From the NCBI GenBank assembly GCA_050261675.1, contig JBLNDO010000028.1:1-47276 (forward strand): a stretch of DNA of 47,276 nucleotides. The letters are read 5' to 3'. Source of the stretch: DASUBN01 sp050261675. GTDB lineage: Bacteria > Pseudomonadota > Gammaproteobacteria > Natronospirales > REEB76. Below the pieces are notes generated by a model. The model had not been told where the DNA came from and did not search any database. It worked only from the letters and a program-made list of their open reading frames with translations. Both the position numbers and the translations under genes were made by a program. Position 1 is the first letter of the stretch. Each line of letters opens with the position of its first letter. Below are positions 8,863 to 18,305 of the stretch, piece by piece.

Positions 8863-9474
8863 TCACTTCCCCTGCCGCTTGGCGGTCTCGACGGGCATGT
8901 TCACGAGCCGCACCCGCCCTTCCGGCGTCGCCCGCACCTGCTTCGCCGGATCCTGGCTGCGGGTGCCCTCGCGGCGGCGCAGGGTGAGCGCGATGGCCGC
9001 CACGATGCCCACCAGCAGGATCACCGCGGCGATCTCGAAGGGATAGGCGTACACGGTGTAAATCAGGTTCCCGAGCTCGCGGGTATTGCTGTAGTCGGCC
9101 CCATGCTCCACCGGAACGCCGAAGGAGACGCCAAGCTTCCGGGACCAGACCACGTAACCGATCTCGCCGGCCATCACCAGGGCCACGAGGGTGCCCAGCG
9201 GCGCGTAGCGGGCGAAGCCCTGCCTCAGGGTCGCGGTGTTGATGTCCAGCATCATCACCACGAACAGGAACAGCACCATCACCGCGCCGACGTACACCAG
9301 CACCAGCACGATGCCCAGGAACTCGGCCTCCATGAGCAGCCACAGGCCGGCGCTGGTAACGAAGGCCAGCACCAGGAACAGCGCCGAATGCACCGGGTTG
9401 CGGCTGGTGATGACGCCGAACGCCGCGCCGATGAGCATGGCGGCCAGCACGCTGAAGATGATCTCCTGGGCCAT
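8863..9474 (-). CDS. nuoJ: NADH-quinone oxidoreductase subunit J
   Basis: A 203-residue membrane subunit with five predicted helices. The pi-bulge helix region is visible as EFLGIVLVLVYVGAVMVLFL, and the N-terminus NPVHSALFLVLAFVTSAGLW is typical. A polar C-terminal tail of about 35 residues lies outside the membrane. A clear GGGGAG Shine-Dalgarno sequence precedes the ATG. It lies 8 nt after nuoI. Confidence 0.96.
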   Translation of the reverse strand: MAQEIIFSVLAAMLIGAAFGVITSRNPVHSALFLVLAFVTSAGLWLLMEAEFLGIVLVLVYVGAVMVLFLFVVMMLDINTATLRQGFARYAPLGTLVALVMAGEIGYVVWSRKLGVSFGVPVEHGADYSNTRELGNLIYTVYAYPFEIAAVILLVGIVAAIALTLRRREGTRSQDPAKQVRATPEGRVRLVNMPVETAKRQGK

Positions 9475-9482
9475 GCTCTCCC

Positions 9483-9971
9483 CTAGCGGTAGCGCGCGTC
9501 TGCCGCGCGGTCAGCGGCGATCTGCGCCTCGAATTTGTCGCCCACGGCCAAGAGTTTCTCCTTGGTCATAATCTGCTCGCCGCGCTTCTCGAAATGGAAG
9601 TCCGTGATGCTGGTCTCGACGATGGCATCCACCGGGCAGGCCTCTTCGCAGAAGCCGCAGTAGATGCACTTGAACAGGTCGATGTCGTAGCGTGTGGTGC
9701 GGCGCGTGCCGTCGGCGCGCATCTCGGAATCGATCGTGATCGCGAGTGCCGGGCATACCGCCTCGCAGAGCTTGCAGGCGATGCAGCGCTCCTCGCCGTT
9801 GGCGTAGCGGCGCTGGGCGTGCAGGCCGCGATAGCGCGGCGACTTGGGCGTGTTCTCCTCCGGATAGCGGATGGTGAACTTGGGCTTGAAGAAGAAGCCG
9901 AGCGTCAGGGCCATGCCCTGCGCCAGCTCCACCAGGAGGAGGCTCTTGACCCAGCTGCGCACGGCGTTCAT
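9483..9971 (-). CDS. nuoI: NADH-quinone oxidoreductase subunit I, two [4Fe-4S] clusters
   Basis: A 162-residue ferredoxin-like subunit. Two cluster motifs are visible, CIACKLCEAVCPA and CIYCGFCEEACPVDA, which carry N6a and N6b in the connecting arm. The frame is open upstream, but the start is the ATG at 9971 (MNAVRSWVKS). Its first bases overlap the nuoH stop as ATGA, showing translational coupling. N-terminal amphipathic segment LLLVELAQGMALTLGFFF is typical. Confidence 0.97.
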   Translation of the reverse strand: MNAVRSWVKSLLLVELAQGMALTLGFFFKPKFTIRYPEENTPKSPRYRGLHAQRRYANGEERCIACKLCEAVCPALAITIDSEMRADGTRRTTRYDIDLFKCIYCGFCEEACPVDAIVETSITDFHFEKRGEQIMTKEKLLAVGDKFEAQIAADRAADARYR

Positions 9972-11101
9972 GCGGCCACCGCCTTGCGCCGCGACAGTAC
10001 CATGTTCGCAAGCAGCATCACGATGGCGAGACCCACGGTCCACGCGCCGAACACGGGCAACGGCATGCCAATAACGATGGCGCCACCCAGCAGCGCGAGC
10101 CACAGGATGGTGAGGGGGATGAACACCTTCCAGCCTAAGCGCATGATCTGGTCATAGCGGTAGCGCGGGAAGGTGGCGCGGAACCAGAGGAAGAGGTACA
10201 GGAAGAAGCACATCTTCGCCGCGAACCAGATGAAGCTTGGGCTTCCCAGGATGCCCCAGGACGTGGGGAACGGCGACAGCCAGCCGCCCAGGAACATCAG
10301 GCTCGCCAACGCCGCCACCAGGATCATGTTGGCGTATTCCGCCAGGAAGAAGCTCGCGAAGGCGGTGCCGGAATACTCCACATGGAAGCCGGCCACGATC
10401 TCCGACTCGCCCTCCGCTACGTCGAAGGGCGCGCGGTTGGTCTCGGCCACGCCGGAGATGAAGTAGATGACGAAGAGCGGCAACAAGGGCCACAGGTACC
10501 AGTTCGCCGCGCCGCCCGCCTGTCCCAGCACGATGTCGTTGAGATTGAGGCTCTGGCTCGCCATGAGGACACCCACCAGGGCGAAACCCATGGCGATCTC
10601 GTAGGCCACCATCTGCGCCGCGGAACGCATGGCGCCGAGGAAGGCGTACTTGGAATTGGAGGCCCAGCCGGAAAGGATCACGCCGTATACGCCGAAGGAC
10701 GTGAGCGCCAGTATGTAGAGCAGCCCGGCATTGATGTTGGCCAGGATCACGCCGTCCTGGAACGGCACCACCGCCCAGGCGGCGAACGCGGTGCCGATGG
10801 AGATCACCGGTGCCATGAAAAAAATCAGCTTGCTGGAGCGCGTGGGGACCACGATCTCCTTGAACACCAGCTTGAACACGTCGGCGAAGGGCTGGAACAG
10901 GCCCCAGGGACCCACGCGGTTCGGGCCCATGCGAACCTGCATAAAGCCGATGATGCGGCGCTCGGCGAGCGTGAGGTAGGCGACGGAAAGGATCAGCGGC
11001 ACCATGATGGCGACGATTCCGGCCACGGAGCGGATCACCAGCTGCCAGCCGAACGGCAGCGCGTTCCAGTGGTCCACCAAGTATTGCCAGAGGCCCGACA
11101 T
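9968..11101 (-). CDS. nuoH: NADH-quinone oxidoreductase subunit H
   Basis: A 377-residue membrane subunit that forms the quinone-entry chamber with NuoB and NuoD. Motifs: LAERRIIGFMQVRMGPNRVG, FNTLAE-type region present as ETNRAPFDVAEGESEIVAGF, and YSGTAFASFFLAEYANM. It is somewhat longer than E. coli NuoH, partly from its C-terminal tail (LANMVLSRRKAVAA). Its start overlaps the nuoG stop by one base (TGATG) and its stop overlaps nuoI (ATGA). Confidence 0.97.
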   Translation of the reverse strand: MSGLWQYLVDHWNALPFGWQLVIRSVAGIVAIMVPLILSVAYLTLAERRIIGFMQVRMGPNRVGPWGLFQPFADVFKLVFKEIVVPTRSSKLIFFMAPVISIGTAFAAWAVVPFQDGVILANINAGLLYILALTSFGVYGVILSGWASNSKYAFLGAMRSAAQMVAYEIAMGFALVGVLMASQSLNLNDIVLGQAGGAANWYLWPLLPLFVIYFISGVAETNRAPFDVAEGESEIVAGFHVEYSGTAFASFFLAEYANMILVAALASLMFLGGWLSPFPTSWGILGSPSFIWFAAKMCFFLYLFLWFRATFPRYRYDQIMRLGWKVFIPLTILWLALLGGAIVIGMPLPVFGAWTVGLAIVMLLANMVLSRRKAVAA

Positions 11102-13470
11102 CAGGCTTTCTCCACTTCGAGGCCGCCGCCCGTGGGGCCGAGCGCGACGGTGGCGGAAAGGCCCATGGGCACCCAGACCTCGCCGGAGGCGATGCCATCG
11201 TCGAATTTCGCCGGCAGCGTCACCTTGGTGCCGTTGTAGCGTAGCGCGACCTTGTCCCCCTGCTCCAGCTTGAGGCGCTTGGCGTCCTCGGACGAAAAAT
11301 GGGCATAAGCCACGTCCGCGTCGCGGGTCTGCTGCAGGGGTGCGGCCCGGCGCACCAGGCCATCAACGGCATAGAGAGGCGTCTCGGCGACACGCACAAA
11401 GCCCTTGGGTGCGGGCGCAGGCATGAGGTTGCGGCCGCCGGCATAGCGGTTGTCCGCATGGATATCCCCCGCGACGTTGCGCGCTTCCTTCAACACTTCC
11501 TCGGAGGAGTCCTGTTCGAAACCCTTGAGCTCACAGAGATTGCCCATGACCCGGAGAATCTTCCAGGCGGGGCGCGCCTCGCCCAGGGGCTTGGTCAGGC
11601 CCGTGAAACTCTGCCAGCGGCCTTCTGCGTTCACATAGGTGCCGGCCGTCTCGCCATAGGCCCCGGCAGGCAGGAGCACGTGGGCATACTGCTGCATGGC
11701 TTCCGTCACATAGGGCGTGACGGCCACCACGTGTTTGGCGCTCTTCAAGGCCTTCAGGGCCTGGGCGCCGTCCGCGCAATCCAGTTCCGGCTCCGTGGCC
11801 AGGAGCAGGTAGGCGGAACGGGGCTCCGCCAGCATCGCCTGAGCATTGCGCCCGGGTTTGTCCAATGCGCGCCCGCCGGCGGCACGCTGCGGCACCGCGC
11901 CCGCGAGCCAGGCCCCGGCCATGTTGGCGCCTTCGCTGATGTAACCGAGCTTGGCGCCCGTGATCTCGGCGAGCGCCGCCGCCAGGGCGCGGATGTCCGC
12001 ATAGGCGGGATGGTTGATGGCGAGATGGCCCAGGAGGATCGCCTTGCGCTCGCCCTTCAGGAGTTCCGCCGCGATCTTGGACTGCTCCGCATCCGGCTTC
12101 TGCGCCCCGACCAGGTCCTTCACGTTCGCAGGCGCCGGTTTCCCGGTGGCCTTGAGCACGGCCGCCAGCGCGGCCGCCAGGTCGCGCGCGGCGCAGCAGG
12201 CATAGACCCGCACCGGGAACAGGAAATCGTAGCGGCGTGGGTTCAGGAACATGACCGCCGCGCCCTTCAAGGCCGCCTTGCGCAGGCGGTGGGCCAGCAA
12301 CGGCACTTCCTTGCGCAGGTTGGAGCCGATGACGAGCGCCGCCTCGACCTTCTCCAGGTCCTGCACGCCCTGTCCGAGCCAGGGGAACACGGGTTCCAGG
12401 GTGTCGTCGCGGAAATCCGCCTGGCGCAGGCGCACGTCTATATTCGGAATCCCGAGACCGCGCGCCAGCTTCTGCAATAGATAGAGTTCCTCGACGGTCG
12501 CGCTGGGGGAAGCCAGCACGCCGGCGGCATCCCCGCCCTTGGCGGAGACGTTCTCTTTCAAGCCGTTCACCGCCGCTTCCAGCGCCGTTTCCCAATCGGC
12601 CTCCTGCCATTTGCCGCCCTTCTTCACCCTGGGCTTGAGAAGCCGGTCCTCGCTGTAGATGCCGGTGTAGCCGAAGCGGTCCCGGTCCGAGAGCCAGGTT
12701 TCGTTGATCTCCTCCGCCGGGCGCGGCACGGCGCGCATGAATTGGCCGCGCAGCACGTGGGCGTAGAGGTTGGAGCCCACGCAGTCATGGGGGGCTACCG
12801 CCGCCGCCTGGGTCATCTCCCATCCGCGGCCGCGGTTGCGGAAAGGTTTGGAGTTGAGCGCCCCCACCGGACAGAGGTCGATGATGTTGCCGGAGAGCTC
12901 GTGGTCGATGGCTTTGCCGATGTAGGTGCCGATGCGCAGGTGCTCGCCGCGCCCGGTGCCGCCCATCTCCTGAATGCCGGCGATCTCCTGGCCGAAGCGC
13001 ACGCAGCGGGTGCAGTGGATGCAACGGGTCATGTCCGTGGACACCAGCGGCCCGATGTCCTCGTCCTTCACCACGCGCTTCTTCTCGCTGTAGCGCGAGA
13101 TGTCGCGGCCGTAACCCATGGCGAGATCCTGCAATTCGCACTCGCCGCCCTGGTCGCAGATGGGGCAGTCCAGCGGGTGGTTGATGAGCAGGAACTCCAT
13201 GGTGGCGCGCTGGGCGGCGATGGCGCGCACCGAGCGGGTGAATACCTTCATGCCTTCCATCACGGGCGTGGCGCAGGCCGGCACGGGCTTGCCCACCTTC
13301 TCCTGCTCCACCAGGCACATGCGGCAGTTGGCCGCCACCGACAGCTTCTCGTGGTAGCAGAAGCGCGGAATGTAGACGCCCTCCCGGTCCGCCGCCTGGA
13401 TGATCATCTCACCCTTGCGCGCCTTGACCGGTTTGCCGTCCAGCTCGATGTTGACCAGTTCGTCTGCCAT
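11101..13470 (-). CDS. nuoG: NADH-quinone oxidoreductase subunit G
   Basis: A 789-residue iron-sulfur subunit of the peripheral arm. N-terminal [2Fe-2S] ferredoxin domain (cysteines in PRFCYHEKLSVAANCRMCLV); His/Cys-ligated [4Fe-4S] motif HPLDCPICDQGGECELQD; another cluster motif CIHCTRCVRFGQEIAG. A molybdopterin-oxidoreductase-like domain without expected molybdenum function follows. The open frame extends upstream to 13644, but MADELVNIELDGKPVKARKG at 13470 is the family start and lies 13 nt after nuoF. The C-terminus overlaps nuoH by one base. Confidence 0.96.
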   Translation of the reverse strand: MADELVNIELDGKPVKARKGEMIIQAADREGVYIPRFCYHEKLSVAANCRMCLVEQEKVGKPVPACATPVMEGMKVFTRSVRAIAAQRATMEFLLINHPLDCPICDQGGECELQDLAMGYGRDISRYSEKKRVVKDEDIGPLVSTDMTRCIHCTRCVRFGQEIAGIQEMGGTGRGEHLRIGTYIGKAIDHELSGNIIDLCPVGALNSKPFRNRGRGWEMTQAAAVAPHDCVGSNLYAHVLRGQFMRAVPRPAEEINETWLSDRDRFGYTGIYSEDRLLKPRVKKGGKWQEADWETALEAAVNGLKENVSAKGGDAAGVLASPSATVEELYLLQKLARGLGIPNIDVRLRQADFRDDTLEPVFPWLGQGVQDLEKVEAALVIGSNLRKEVPLLAHRLRKAALKGAAVMFLNPRRYDFLFPVRVYACCAARDLAAALAAVLKATGKPAPANVKDLVGAQKPDAEQSKIAAELLKGERKAILLGHLAINHPAYADIRALAAALAEITGAKLGYISEGANMAGAWLAGAVPQRAAGGRALDKPGRNAQAMLAEPRSAYLLLATEPELDCADGAQALKALKSAKHVVAVTPYVTEAMQQYAHVLLPAGAYGETAGTYVNAEGRWQSFTGLTKPLGEARPAWKILRVMGNLCELKGFEQDSSEEVLKEARNVAGDIHADNRYAGGRNLMPAPAPKGFVRVAETPLYAVDGLVRRAAPLQQTRDADVAYAHFSSEDAKRLKLEQGDKVALRYNGTKVTLPAKFDDGIASGEVWVPMGLSATVALGPTGGGLEVEKA

Positions 13471-13483
13471 GTCGTCTCTTGGA

Positions 13484-14785
13484 TCAGGCCGCGTTGCGGT
13501 GGGCGCCCGGACCCACCATGCAACAACCGTTGTCGATGTGGTACTGGAATTCCTGGCGGTAATGCTTGATGAAACTCTGCACCGGCCAAGCGGCGGCATC
13601 GCCGAAGGCGCAGATGGTGTGGCCTTCGATCTTCTTGGATACATCCACCAGCATGTCCAGGTCCTGCTGGCGGCCTTGCCCCTCCTCGATGCGCTGGATC
13701 ACGCGGTACATCCAGCCCGTGCCCTCGCGGCAGGGCGTGCACTGGCCGCAGGATTCCGAATAATAGAAACGCGCGATGCGCTCCAGCATCTTCACCATGC
13801 AGGTGGTCTCGTCCATCACCACCACCGCGCCGGAGCCGAGCATGGAACCGGCGTTCTTCAGGGAGTCGAAGTCCATGGTGCAGTTGAGCATGGCTTCCGC
13901 AGGCAGCACCGGCGCGGAGGAGCCGCCGGGGATCACCGCCTTAAGCTTGCGGCCCTTCCACACTCCGCCGGCCAGGGCGAGCAGCTCCTGGAACGGGATG
14001 CCGAGCGGCACCTCGAAGTTGCCGGGTTTGGCCACGTGGCCCGAGATCGAGAATATCTTGGTGCCGCCGTTGTTGGGCTTGCCGAGCTCGGCGAACCACT
14101 TCCCGCCGTTCAGGATGATGCTCGGAGCCGAGGCGAAGGTCTCGGTGTTGTTGACGGTGGTCGGGCGACCGAAGGCGCCGTAGTTGGCCGGGAATGGCGG
14201 CTTGAAACGCGGCTGGCCTTTCTTGCCCTCGAGGGATTCCAGCAGCGCCGTCTCCTCGCCGCAGATGTAGGCGCCGGCGCCCAGGTGGTTGTGGAGATCG
14301 AAGTCCACGCCGGAGCCCAGGATGTTCTTGCCCAGGAGGCCCTCTTTATAGGCTTCCTTCAGAGCCTGCTCGACGCGCTCGTAGGGCTCGTCCATGAACT
14401 CGCCGCGGATGTAGTTGTAGCCCGTCTTGCAGCGCATGGCGTAACCGGCGATGGCCATGCCCTCGATGAGCGCGTGAGGGTTGAAGCGCAGGATGTCCCG
14501 GTCCTTGCAGGTGCCGGGCTCGGATTCGTCGGAATTGCACACCACGTAGGACGGGCCCGTGGGGGCTTTCGGCATGAAACTCCACTTCACGCCCGTTGGG
14601 AAGCCTGCGCCGCCGCGGCCGCGCAGCCCTGAGGCCTTCATCTCCTCGACGACGGCCTCCGGAGCCGGCTTCTCCTTGAGGATCTTGCGCCAGGCCTTGT
14701 AGCCATCCACCTTGAGATAGTTCTCGTAGGTCCACGGCTCCTTGAACTGCAGCGTGCGATAGCAGACCTGGTTCAACAGGGTCAT
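13484..14785 (-). CDS. nuoF: NADH-quinone oxidoreductase subunit F (NADH- and FMN-binding)
   Basis: A 433-residue subunit that takes electrons from NADH onto FMN and the N3 [4Fe-4S] cluster. Motifs: GLRGRGGAGFPTGVKWSF (FMN/NADH loop), GAGAYICGEETALLESLEG, and ESCGQCTPCREGTGW (three Cys ligands). The ATG at 14785 overlaps the nuoE stop as ATGA. The open frame runs upstream through nuoE, but that part is a shadow. Confidence 0.98.
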   Translation of the reverse strand: MTLLNQVCYRTLQFKEPWTYENYLKVDGYKAWRKILKEKPAPEAVVEEMKASGLRGRGGAGFPTGVKWSFMPKAPTGPSYVVCNSDESEPGTCKDRDILRFNPHALIEGMAIAGYAMRCKTGYNYIRGEFMDEPYERVEQALKEAYKEGLLGKNILGSGVDFDLHNHLGAGAYICGEETALLESLEGKKGQPRFKPPFPANYGAFGRPTTVNNTETFASAPSIILNGGKWFAELGKPNNGGTKIFSISGHVAKPGNFEVPLGIPFQELLALAGGVWKGRKLKAVIPGGSSAPVLPAEAMLNCTMDFDSLKNAGSMLGSGAVVVMDETTCMVKMLERIARFYYSESCGQCTPCREGTGWMYRVIQRIEEGQGRQQDLDMLVDVSKKIEGHTICAFGDAAAWPVQSFIKHYRQEFQYHIDNGCCMVGPGAHRNAA

Positions 14786-15285
14786 TTCAGTTCCTCCAGG
14801 AGCTTGTCGACCTTCTCCGGAGTGAGATTCTCGTGATACTTGTGGTCCACCATCATCATGGGTGCGCCGGCGCAGGCCGCCAGGCACTCCTCCTCGCACT
14901 TGAGATACACGCGGCCATCCTTGGTGCTCTCGCCGGTCTTGATGCCGAGCTTCTTCTCGATGTGGGAGACGATGTCGTCGGCTCCACGCAGCATGCAGGA
15001 TATGTTGGTGCATACCGAGATGCTGTGGCGCCCCACGGGCTTGGTCTCGAACATGCTGTAGAAGCTTGCCACCTCGTAGACCTTGATGGGTTCGAGCCTG
15101 AGGTAATAGGCCACGGCGTCCATGAGCGGCACCGTGAGGTAGCCGTTGTTCTCGTGCTGCACCTCGCGCAGGGCGGCGAACACGGCGGAACGCTGGCGCC
15201 CCTCCGGATACTTCTTCACCCACTCGTCGATGACTTCGCGGGCGTGCTTGGACAGCAGCTCTTGCTTGCCGGCAGTCTCGCTCAT
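14782..15285 (-). CDS. nuoE: NADH-quinone oxidoreductase subunit E ([2Fe-2S])
   Basis: A 167-residue thioredoxin-fold subunit carrying the N1a [2Fe-2S] cluster. The ligands are visible in CTNISCMLRGAD and CEEECLAACAGAP. Start ATG at 15285 (MSETAGKQELLSKHAREVID) overlaps the nuoD stop by one base. It works with NuoF and NuoG as the NADH dehydrogenase module. Confidence 0.97.
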   Translation of the reverse strand: MSETAGKQELLSKHAREVIDEWVKKYPEGRQRSAVFAALREVQHENNGYLTVPLMDAVAYYLRLEPIKVYEVASFYSMFETKPVGRHSISVCTNISCMLRGADDIVSHIEKKLGIKTGESTKDGRVYLKCEEECLAACAGAPMMMVDHKYHENLTPEKVDKLLEELK

Positions 15286-16538
15286 CAGCGGTCCACCTCT
15301 CCGAATACGATGTCCTGGGTGCCGATGATGGCCACCAGGTCCGCCAGCATGTGGCCGCGCACCATCTCGTCCAGCGCGGCGAGATGCGCGAAGCCGGAGG
15401 CGCGGATCTTGAGGCGGAAGGGCTTGTTGGCGCCGTCCGAAACCATGTAGATGCCGAACTCGCCCTTGGGATGCTCCACCGCGGCGTAGGCCTCGCCCTC
15501 GGGCACACAATAGCCTTCCGTGAAGTACTTGAAGTGGTGGATCAGCGATTCCATGTCCGACTTCGCTTCCTCGCGGGTCGGCGGCGTGATTTTGTGGTTC
15601 TCGAGCATCACGGGACCGGGATTCTGGCGCAGCCAGTCCACACATTGCTTCACGATGCGCGCCGACTGGCGCATCTCCGCGATGCGCACCAGGTAACGGT
15701 CATAGCAGTCGCCGTTCACGCCCACCGGCACGTCGAACTCCACCTTGTCATAGGCGGCATAAGGCTGCTTCTTGCGCAGGTCCCATTCCACGCCCGAGCC
15801 GCGCAGCATCGGGCCGCTGAAGCCGAGCTGCAGGGCGCGTTCCGGCGAGACCACCCCGATGCCAACGGTGCGCTGCTTCCAGATGCGGTTGTCGGTGAGC
15901 AGCGTCTCGTATTCGTCCACGCACTTCGGGAAGCGCATGGCGAAGTCCTCGATGAAGTCCAGGAGCGAGCCGCTACGGCTTGCGTTCAGTCGCTGCAGGT
16001 CGCGCTTGCTGCGGAAGCGGGATTCGGCGTATTGCGGCATGCGCTCCGGCAGGTCGCGGTACAGGCCGCCCGGACGGTAATAGGTGGCGTGCATGCGCGC
16101 GCCGGATACCGCCTCGTACATGTCCATGATGTCTTCGCGTTCGCGGAAGCAGTAGAGGAACACCGTCATCGCGCCAATGTCGAGGCCGTGGGCGCCGAGC
16201 CACAGGAGGTGGTTGGTGATGCGGGTCAGTTCGTCGAACATCGTGCGGATGTACTGGGCGCGCACCGGCGCCGCTGTCCCAAGCAGCTTCTCGATGGCCA
16301 TCACGTAGGCGTGTTCGTTGCACATCATGGACACGTAGTCGAGCCGGTCCATGTAGCCGATACTCTGGTTGTAGGGCTTGCTCTCCGCGAGCTTCTCGGT
16401 GGCGCGGTGCAGGAGGCCGATGTGCGGATCGGCCTTGGTGATGATCTCGCCGTCCATCTCCAGCACCAGGCGCAGCACGCCGTGGGCCGCCGGGTGCTGC
16501 GGCCCGAAGTTCATGGTGAAGTTCTGGATCTCAGGCAT
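15285..16538 (-). CDS. nuoD: NADH-quinone oxidoreductase subunit D
   Basis: A 417-residue 49-kDa-type subunit lining the quinone site. It begins MPEIQNFTMNFGPQHPAAHG with the conserved quinone-site His, and carries GSLLDFIEDF, LRGSGVEWDLRKKQPYAAYD and a C-terminus ADLVAIIGTQDIVFGEVDR. nuoC and nuoD are separate genes here, unlike the fused nuoCD of E. coli. Its start overlaps the nuoC end by 8 nt. Confidence 0.98.
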   Translation of the reverse strand: MPEIQNFTMNFGPQHPAAHGVLRLVLEMDGEIITKADPHIGLLHRATEKLAESKPYNQSIGYMDRLDYVSMMCNEHAYVMAIEKLLGTAAPVRAQYIRTMFDELTRITNHLLWLGAHGLDIGAMTVFLYCFREREDIMDMYEAVSGARMHATYYRPGGLYRDLPERMPQYAESRFRSKRDLQRLNASRSGSLLDFIEDFAMRFPKCVDEYETLLTDNRIWKQRTVGIGVVSPERALQLGFSGPMLRGSGVEWDLRKKQPYAAYDKVEFDVPVGVNGDCYDRYLVRIAEMRQSARIVKQCVDWLRQNPGPVMLENHKITPPTREEAKSDMESLIHHFKYFTEGYCVPEGEAYAAVEHPKGEFGIYMVSDGANKPFRLKIRASGFAHLAALDEMVRGHMLADLVAIIGTQDIVFGEVDR

Positions 16539-17226
16539 TCTTGGAAGCCTCCTTGAACGCCTCGTCGTAGCGCGGATCGTGGCGGATCACCCGCGGCACC
16601 AACACGCGCGGCTCGATGCTCACCGGCTGATACACCACGCGCTGCTTCTCTTCGTCGTAGCGCACTTCCACGTTGCCGGACAGGGGGAAGTCCTTGCGGA
16701 ACGGGTGGCCGACGAAGCCGTAGTCCGTGAGGATGCGGCGCAGGTCAGGGTTGCCATTGAACAGGATTCCGAAAAGGTCGAAGGCTTCGCGCTCGAACCA
16801 GGCGGCAGACGCCCATACCTCGATCACCGAATCCACCACCGGCGGCTCGGAACCGGTGCAGAAGGCCCTGAGGCGCAGCCGCTCGTTGCGGCTCACCGAC
16901 AGCAGGTGGTAGACCACGGCGTAGCGGCGGTCCGGCGCCGGCGCAGCACCGGGCGCGGCGCGTTTTACCCCGCGGCTGAAGCCGCTCTTGGTGGCGTCCT
17001 GGGTGCGCCACTCGGCCTCGCCGTAACCGAGGTAGTCCACGCCGCAGACGTCCATGAGCTGCTCGAAGCGGAAGGCCTTCTCGTCACGCAGCGCCTTGCA
17101 GACTTCCACCAGCCGGTCGGCGCGCACTTCGTAGGTCAGTTCCCCCACGCCCGAAGGCACGCGCAGCAGCGCATCCTTGAAGCGCGCTTCCACCTGCTCT
17201 GCCAGTTTGTCTACGGCGGCGGTCAT
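16531..17226 (-). CDS. nuoC: NADH-quinone oxidoreductase subunit C
   Basis: A 231-residue 30-kDa-type subunit. Family signature: EREAFDLFGILFNGNPDLRR followed by LTDYGFVGHPFRKDFPLSG. The ATG at 17226 (MTAAVDKLAEQVEARFKDAL) is chosen over the upstream open frame because homology begins there. It lies 17 nt after nuoB and overlaps nuoD by 8 nt. A low-complexity insert (KRAAPGAAPAPDRR) sits in the middle of the domain. Confidence 0.96.
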   Translation of the reverse strand: MTAAVDKLAEQVEARFKDALLRVPSGVGELTYEVRADRLVEVCKALRDEKAFRFEQLMDVCGVDYLGYGEAEWRTQDATKSGFSRGVKRAAPGAAPAPDRRYAVVYHLLSVSRNERLRLRAFCTGSEPPVVDSVIEVWASAAWFEREAFDLFGILFNGNPDLRRILTDYGFVGHPFRKDFPLSGNVEVRYDEEKQRVVYQPVSIEPRVLVPRVIRHDPRYDEAFKEASKNA

Positions 17227-17243
17227 CGGTGCGTGTGCCTTTG

Positions 17244-17720
17244 CTATCGGGCGATGGTGTTGGTACGGCGGATCTTCTTCTGCAGCTGGATGATGCCGTA
17301 GAGCAGCTGTTCCGCGCTCGGCGGGCACCCCGGGACATACACGTCCACCGGCACGATGCGGTCACAGCCCCGCACCACGGCGTAGGAATAATGGTAGTAG
17401 CCGCCGCCGTTGGCGCAGGAGCCCATGGAGATCACCCAGCGCGGCTCGGCCATCTGGTCATAAACCTTGCGCAGCGCCGGCGCCATCTTGTTCACCAGCG
17501 TGCCGGCAACGATCATCACGTCCGACTGACGGGGGCTCGGGCGGAAGATCACGCCGAAGCGGTCCAGATCGTAGCGCGCGGCGCCGGCGTGCATCATCTC
17601 CACGGCGCAACAGGCGAGACCGAAGGTCATGGGCCAGAGCGAGCCGGTGCGCGCCCAGTTCACGAGCTGGTCCACCTGGGCGGTGACGAAGCCCTTGTTC
17701 TGCACGCCCTCTACTCCCAT
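17244..17720 (-). CDS. nuoB: NADH-quinone oxidoreductase subunit B (N2 cluster)
   Basis: A 158-residue subunit carrying the terminal N2 [4Fe-4S] cluster next to quinone. Tandem cysteines in FGLACCAVEMMH, plus GSCANGGGYYHYSYAV and VPGCPPSAEQLLYGI, give the full ligand set. Start ATG at 17720 overlaps the nuoA end by 10 nt. The upstream part of the open frame is a shadow of nuoA. Confidence 0.98.
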   Translation of the reverse strand: MGVEGVQNKGFVTAQVDQLVNWARTGSLWPMTFGLACCAVEMMHAGAARYDLDRFGVIFRPSPRQSDVMIVAGTLVNKMAPALRKVYDQMAEPRWVISMGSCANGGGYYHYSYAVVRGCDRIVPVDVYVPGCPPSAEQLLYGIIQLQKKIRRTNTIAR

Positions 17721-18079
17721 TCCAGCGCCCCCTTCTTCCACTCGTAGATGAAACCCACCACCAGGATGGCGAGGAACAGCATCATGGAGACGAAGCCGAA
17801 AAGCCCGATGCCGTGCAGCGCCACGGCCCAGGGGAACAGGAAGGCGATCTCGAGATCGAAGATGATGAACAGGATGGCCACGAGGTAGTAGCGCACGTCG
17901 AACTTCATGCGCGTGTCCTCGAAGGGCTCGAAGCCGCACTCGTAGGGCGACTGCTTCTCGACGCCGGGCTTGCGCACCCGCAGCAGGCTGCTCGCCACGA
18001 ACCCCGCTCCCAGCAGCACGCAGCCGAACAGCAGGCCGCCGATGAGGAAGATCAGGATCGGAACGTAATTCGCGAGCAT
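17711..18079 (-). CDS. nuoA: NADH-quinone oxidoreductase subunit A
   Basis: A three-helix membrane subunit and first gene of nuoABCDEFGHIJKLMN. Motifs: KQSPYECGFEPFEDTRMKFD with the conserved Cys loop, and YLVAILFIIFDLEIAFLFPW. Two in-frame ATGs exist, at 18088 and 18079. The second has AGGA at 8-nt spacing, while the first lies inside that motif, so 18079 (122 residues, MLANYVPILIFL) is preferred. tRNA-Leu ends 50 nt upstream. A TTCG-capped hairpin lies in that gap but has no T-run, so read-through from the tRNA/secG transcript is plausible. Confidence 0.95.
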   Translation of the reverse strand: MLANYVPILIFLIGGLLFGCVLLGAGFVASSLLRVRKPGVEKQSPYECGFEPFEDTRMKFDVRYYLVAILFIIFDLEIAFLFPWAVALHGIGLFGFVSMMLFLAILVVGFIYEWKKGALEWE

Positions 18080-18129
18080 GCTCTCCATCCTGCGAACGCG
18101 GCAGCCCGAAGGCCGCGGCTGAGGGATTC

Positions 18130-18214
18130 TGGTGCCGACGAGAGGACTCGAACCTCCACGGATTTCTCCACTACCACCTCAAAGTAGCGTGTCTACCAAT
18201 TCCACCACGTCGGC
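18130..18214 (-). tRNA. leuU: tRNA-Leu (GAG)
   Basis: An 85-nt class II tRNA with a long variable arm and encoded CCA. The anticodon loop TTGAGGT gives GAG, reading CUC/CUU. The acceptor stem GCCGACG pairs with CGTCGGC. Its position directly after secG matches E. coli leuU, which supports the symbol. Confidence 0.96.
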
Positions 18215-18305
18215 GATGTCACACCAGCGGAAGACCGACGAGGGTCCCCACGTAGACGAGCAATTTTAACGTATCGACGGCCTGAAAAGCGACGTTGAAA
18301 CGCGC

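Noticed and set aside
13471..13644. N-terminal extension of nuoG over the nuoF end
   Set aside because: The family start MADELVNIELDG has normal spacing to nuoF; the upstream part is nuoF in another frame.
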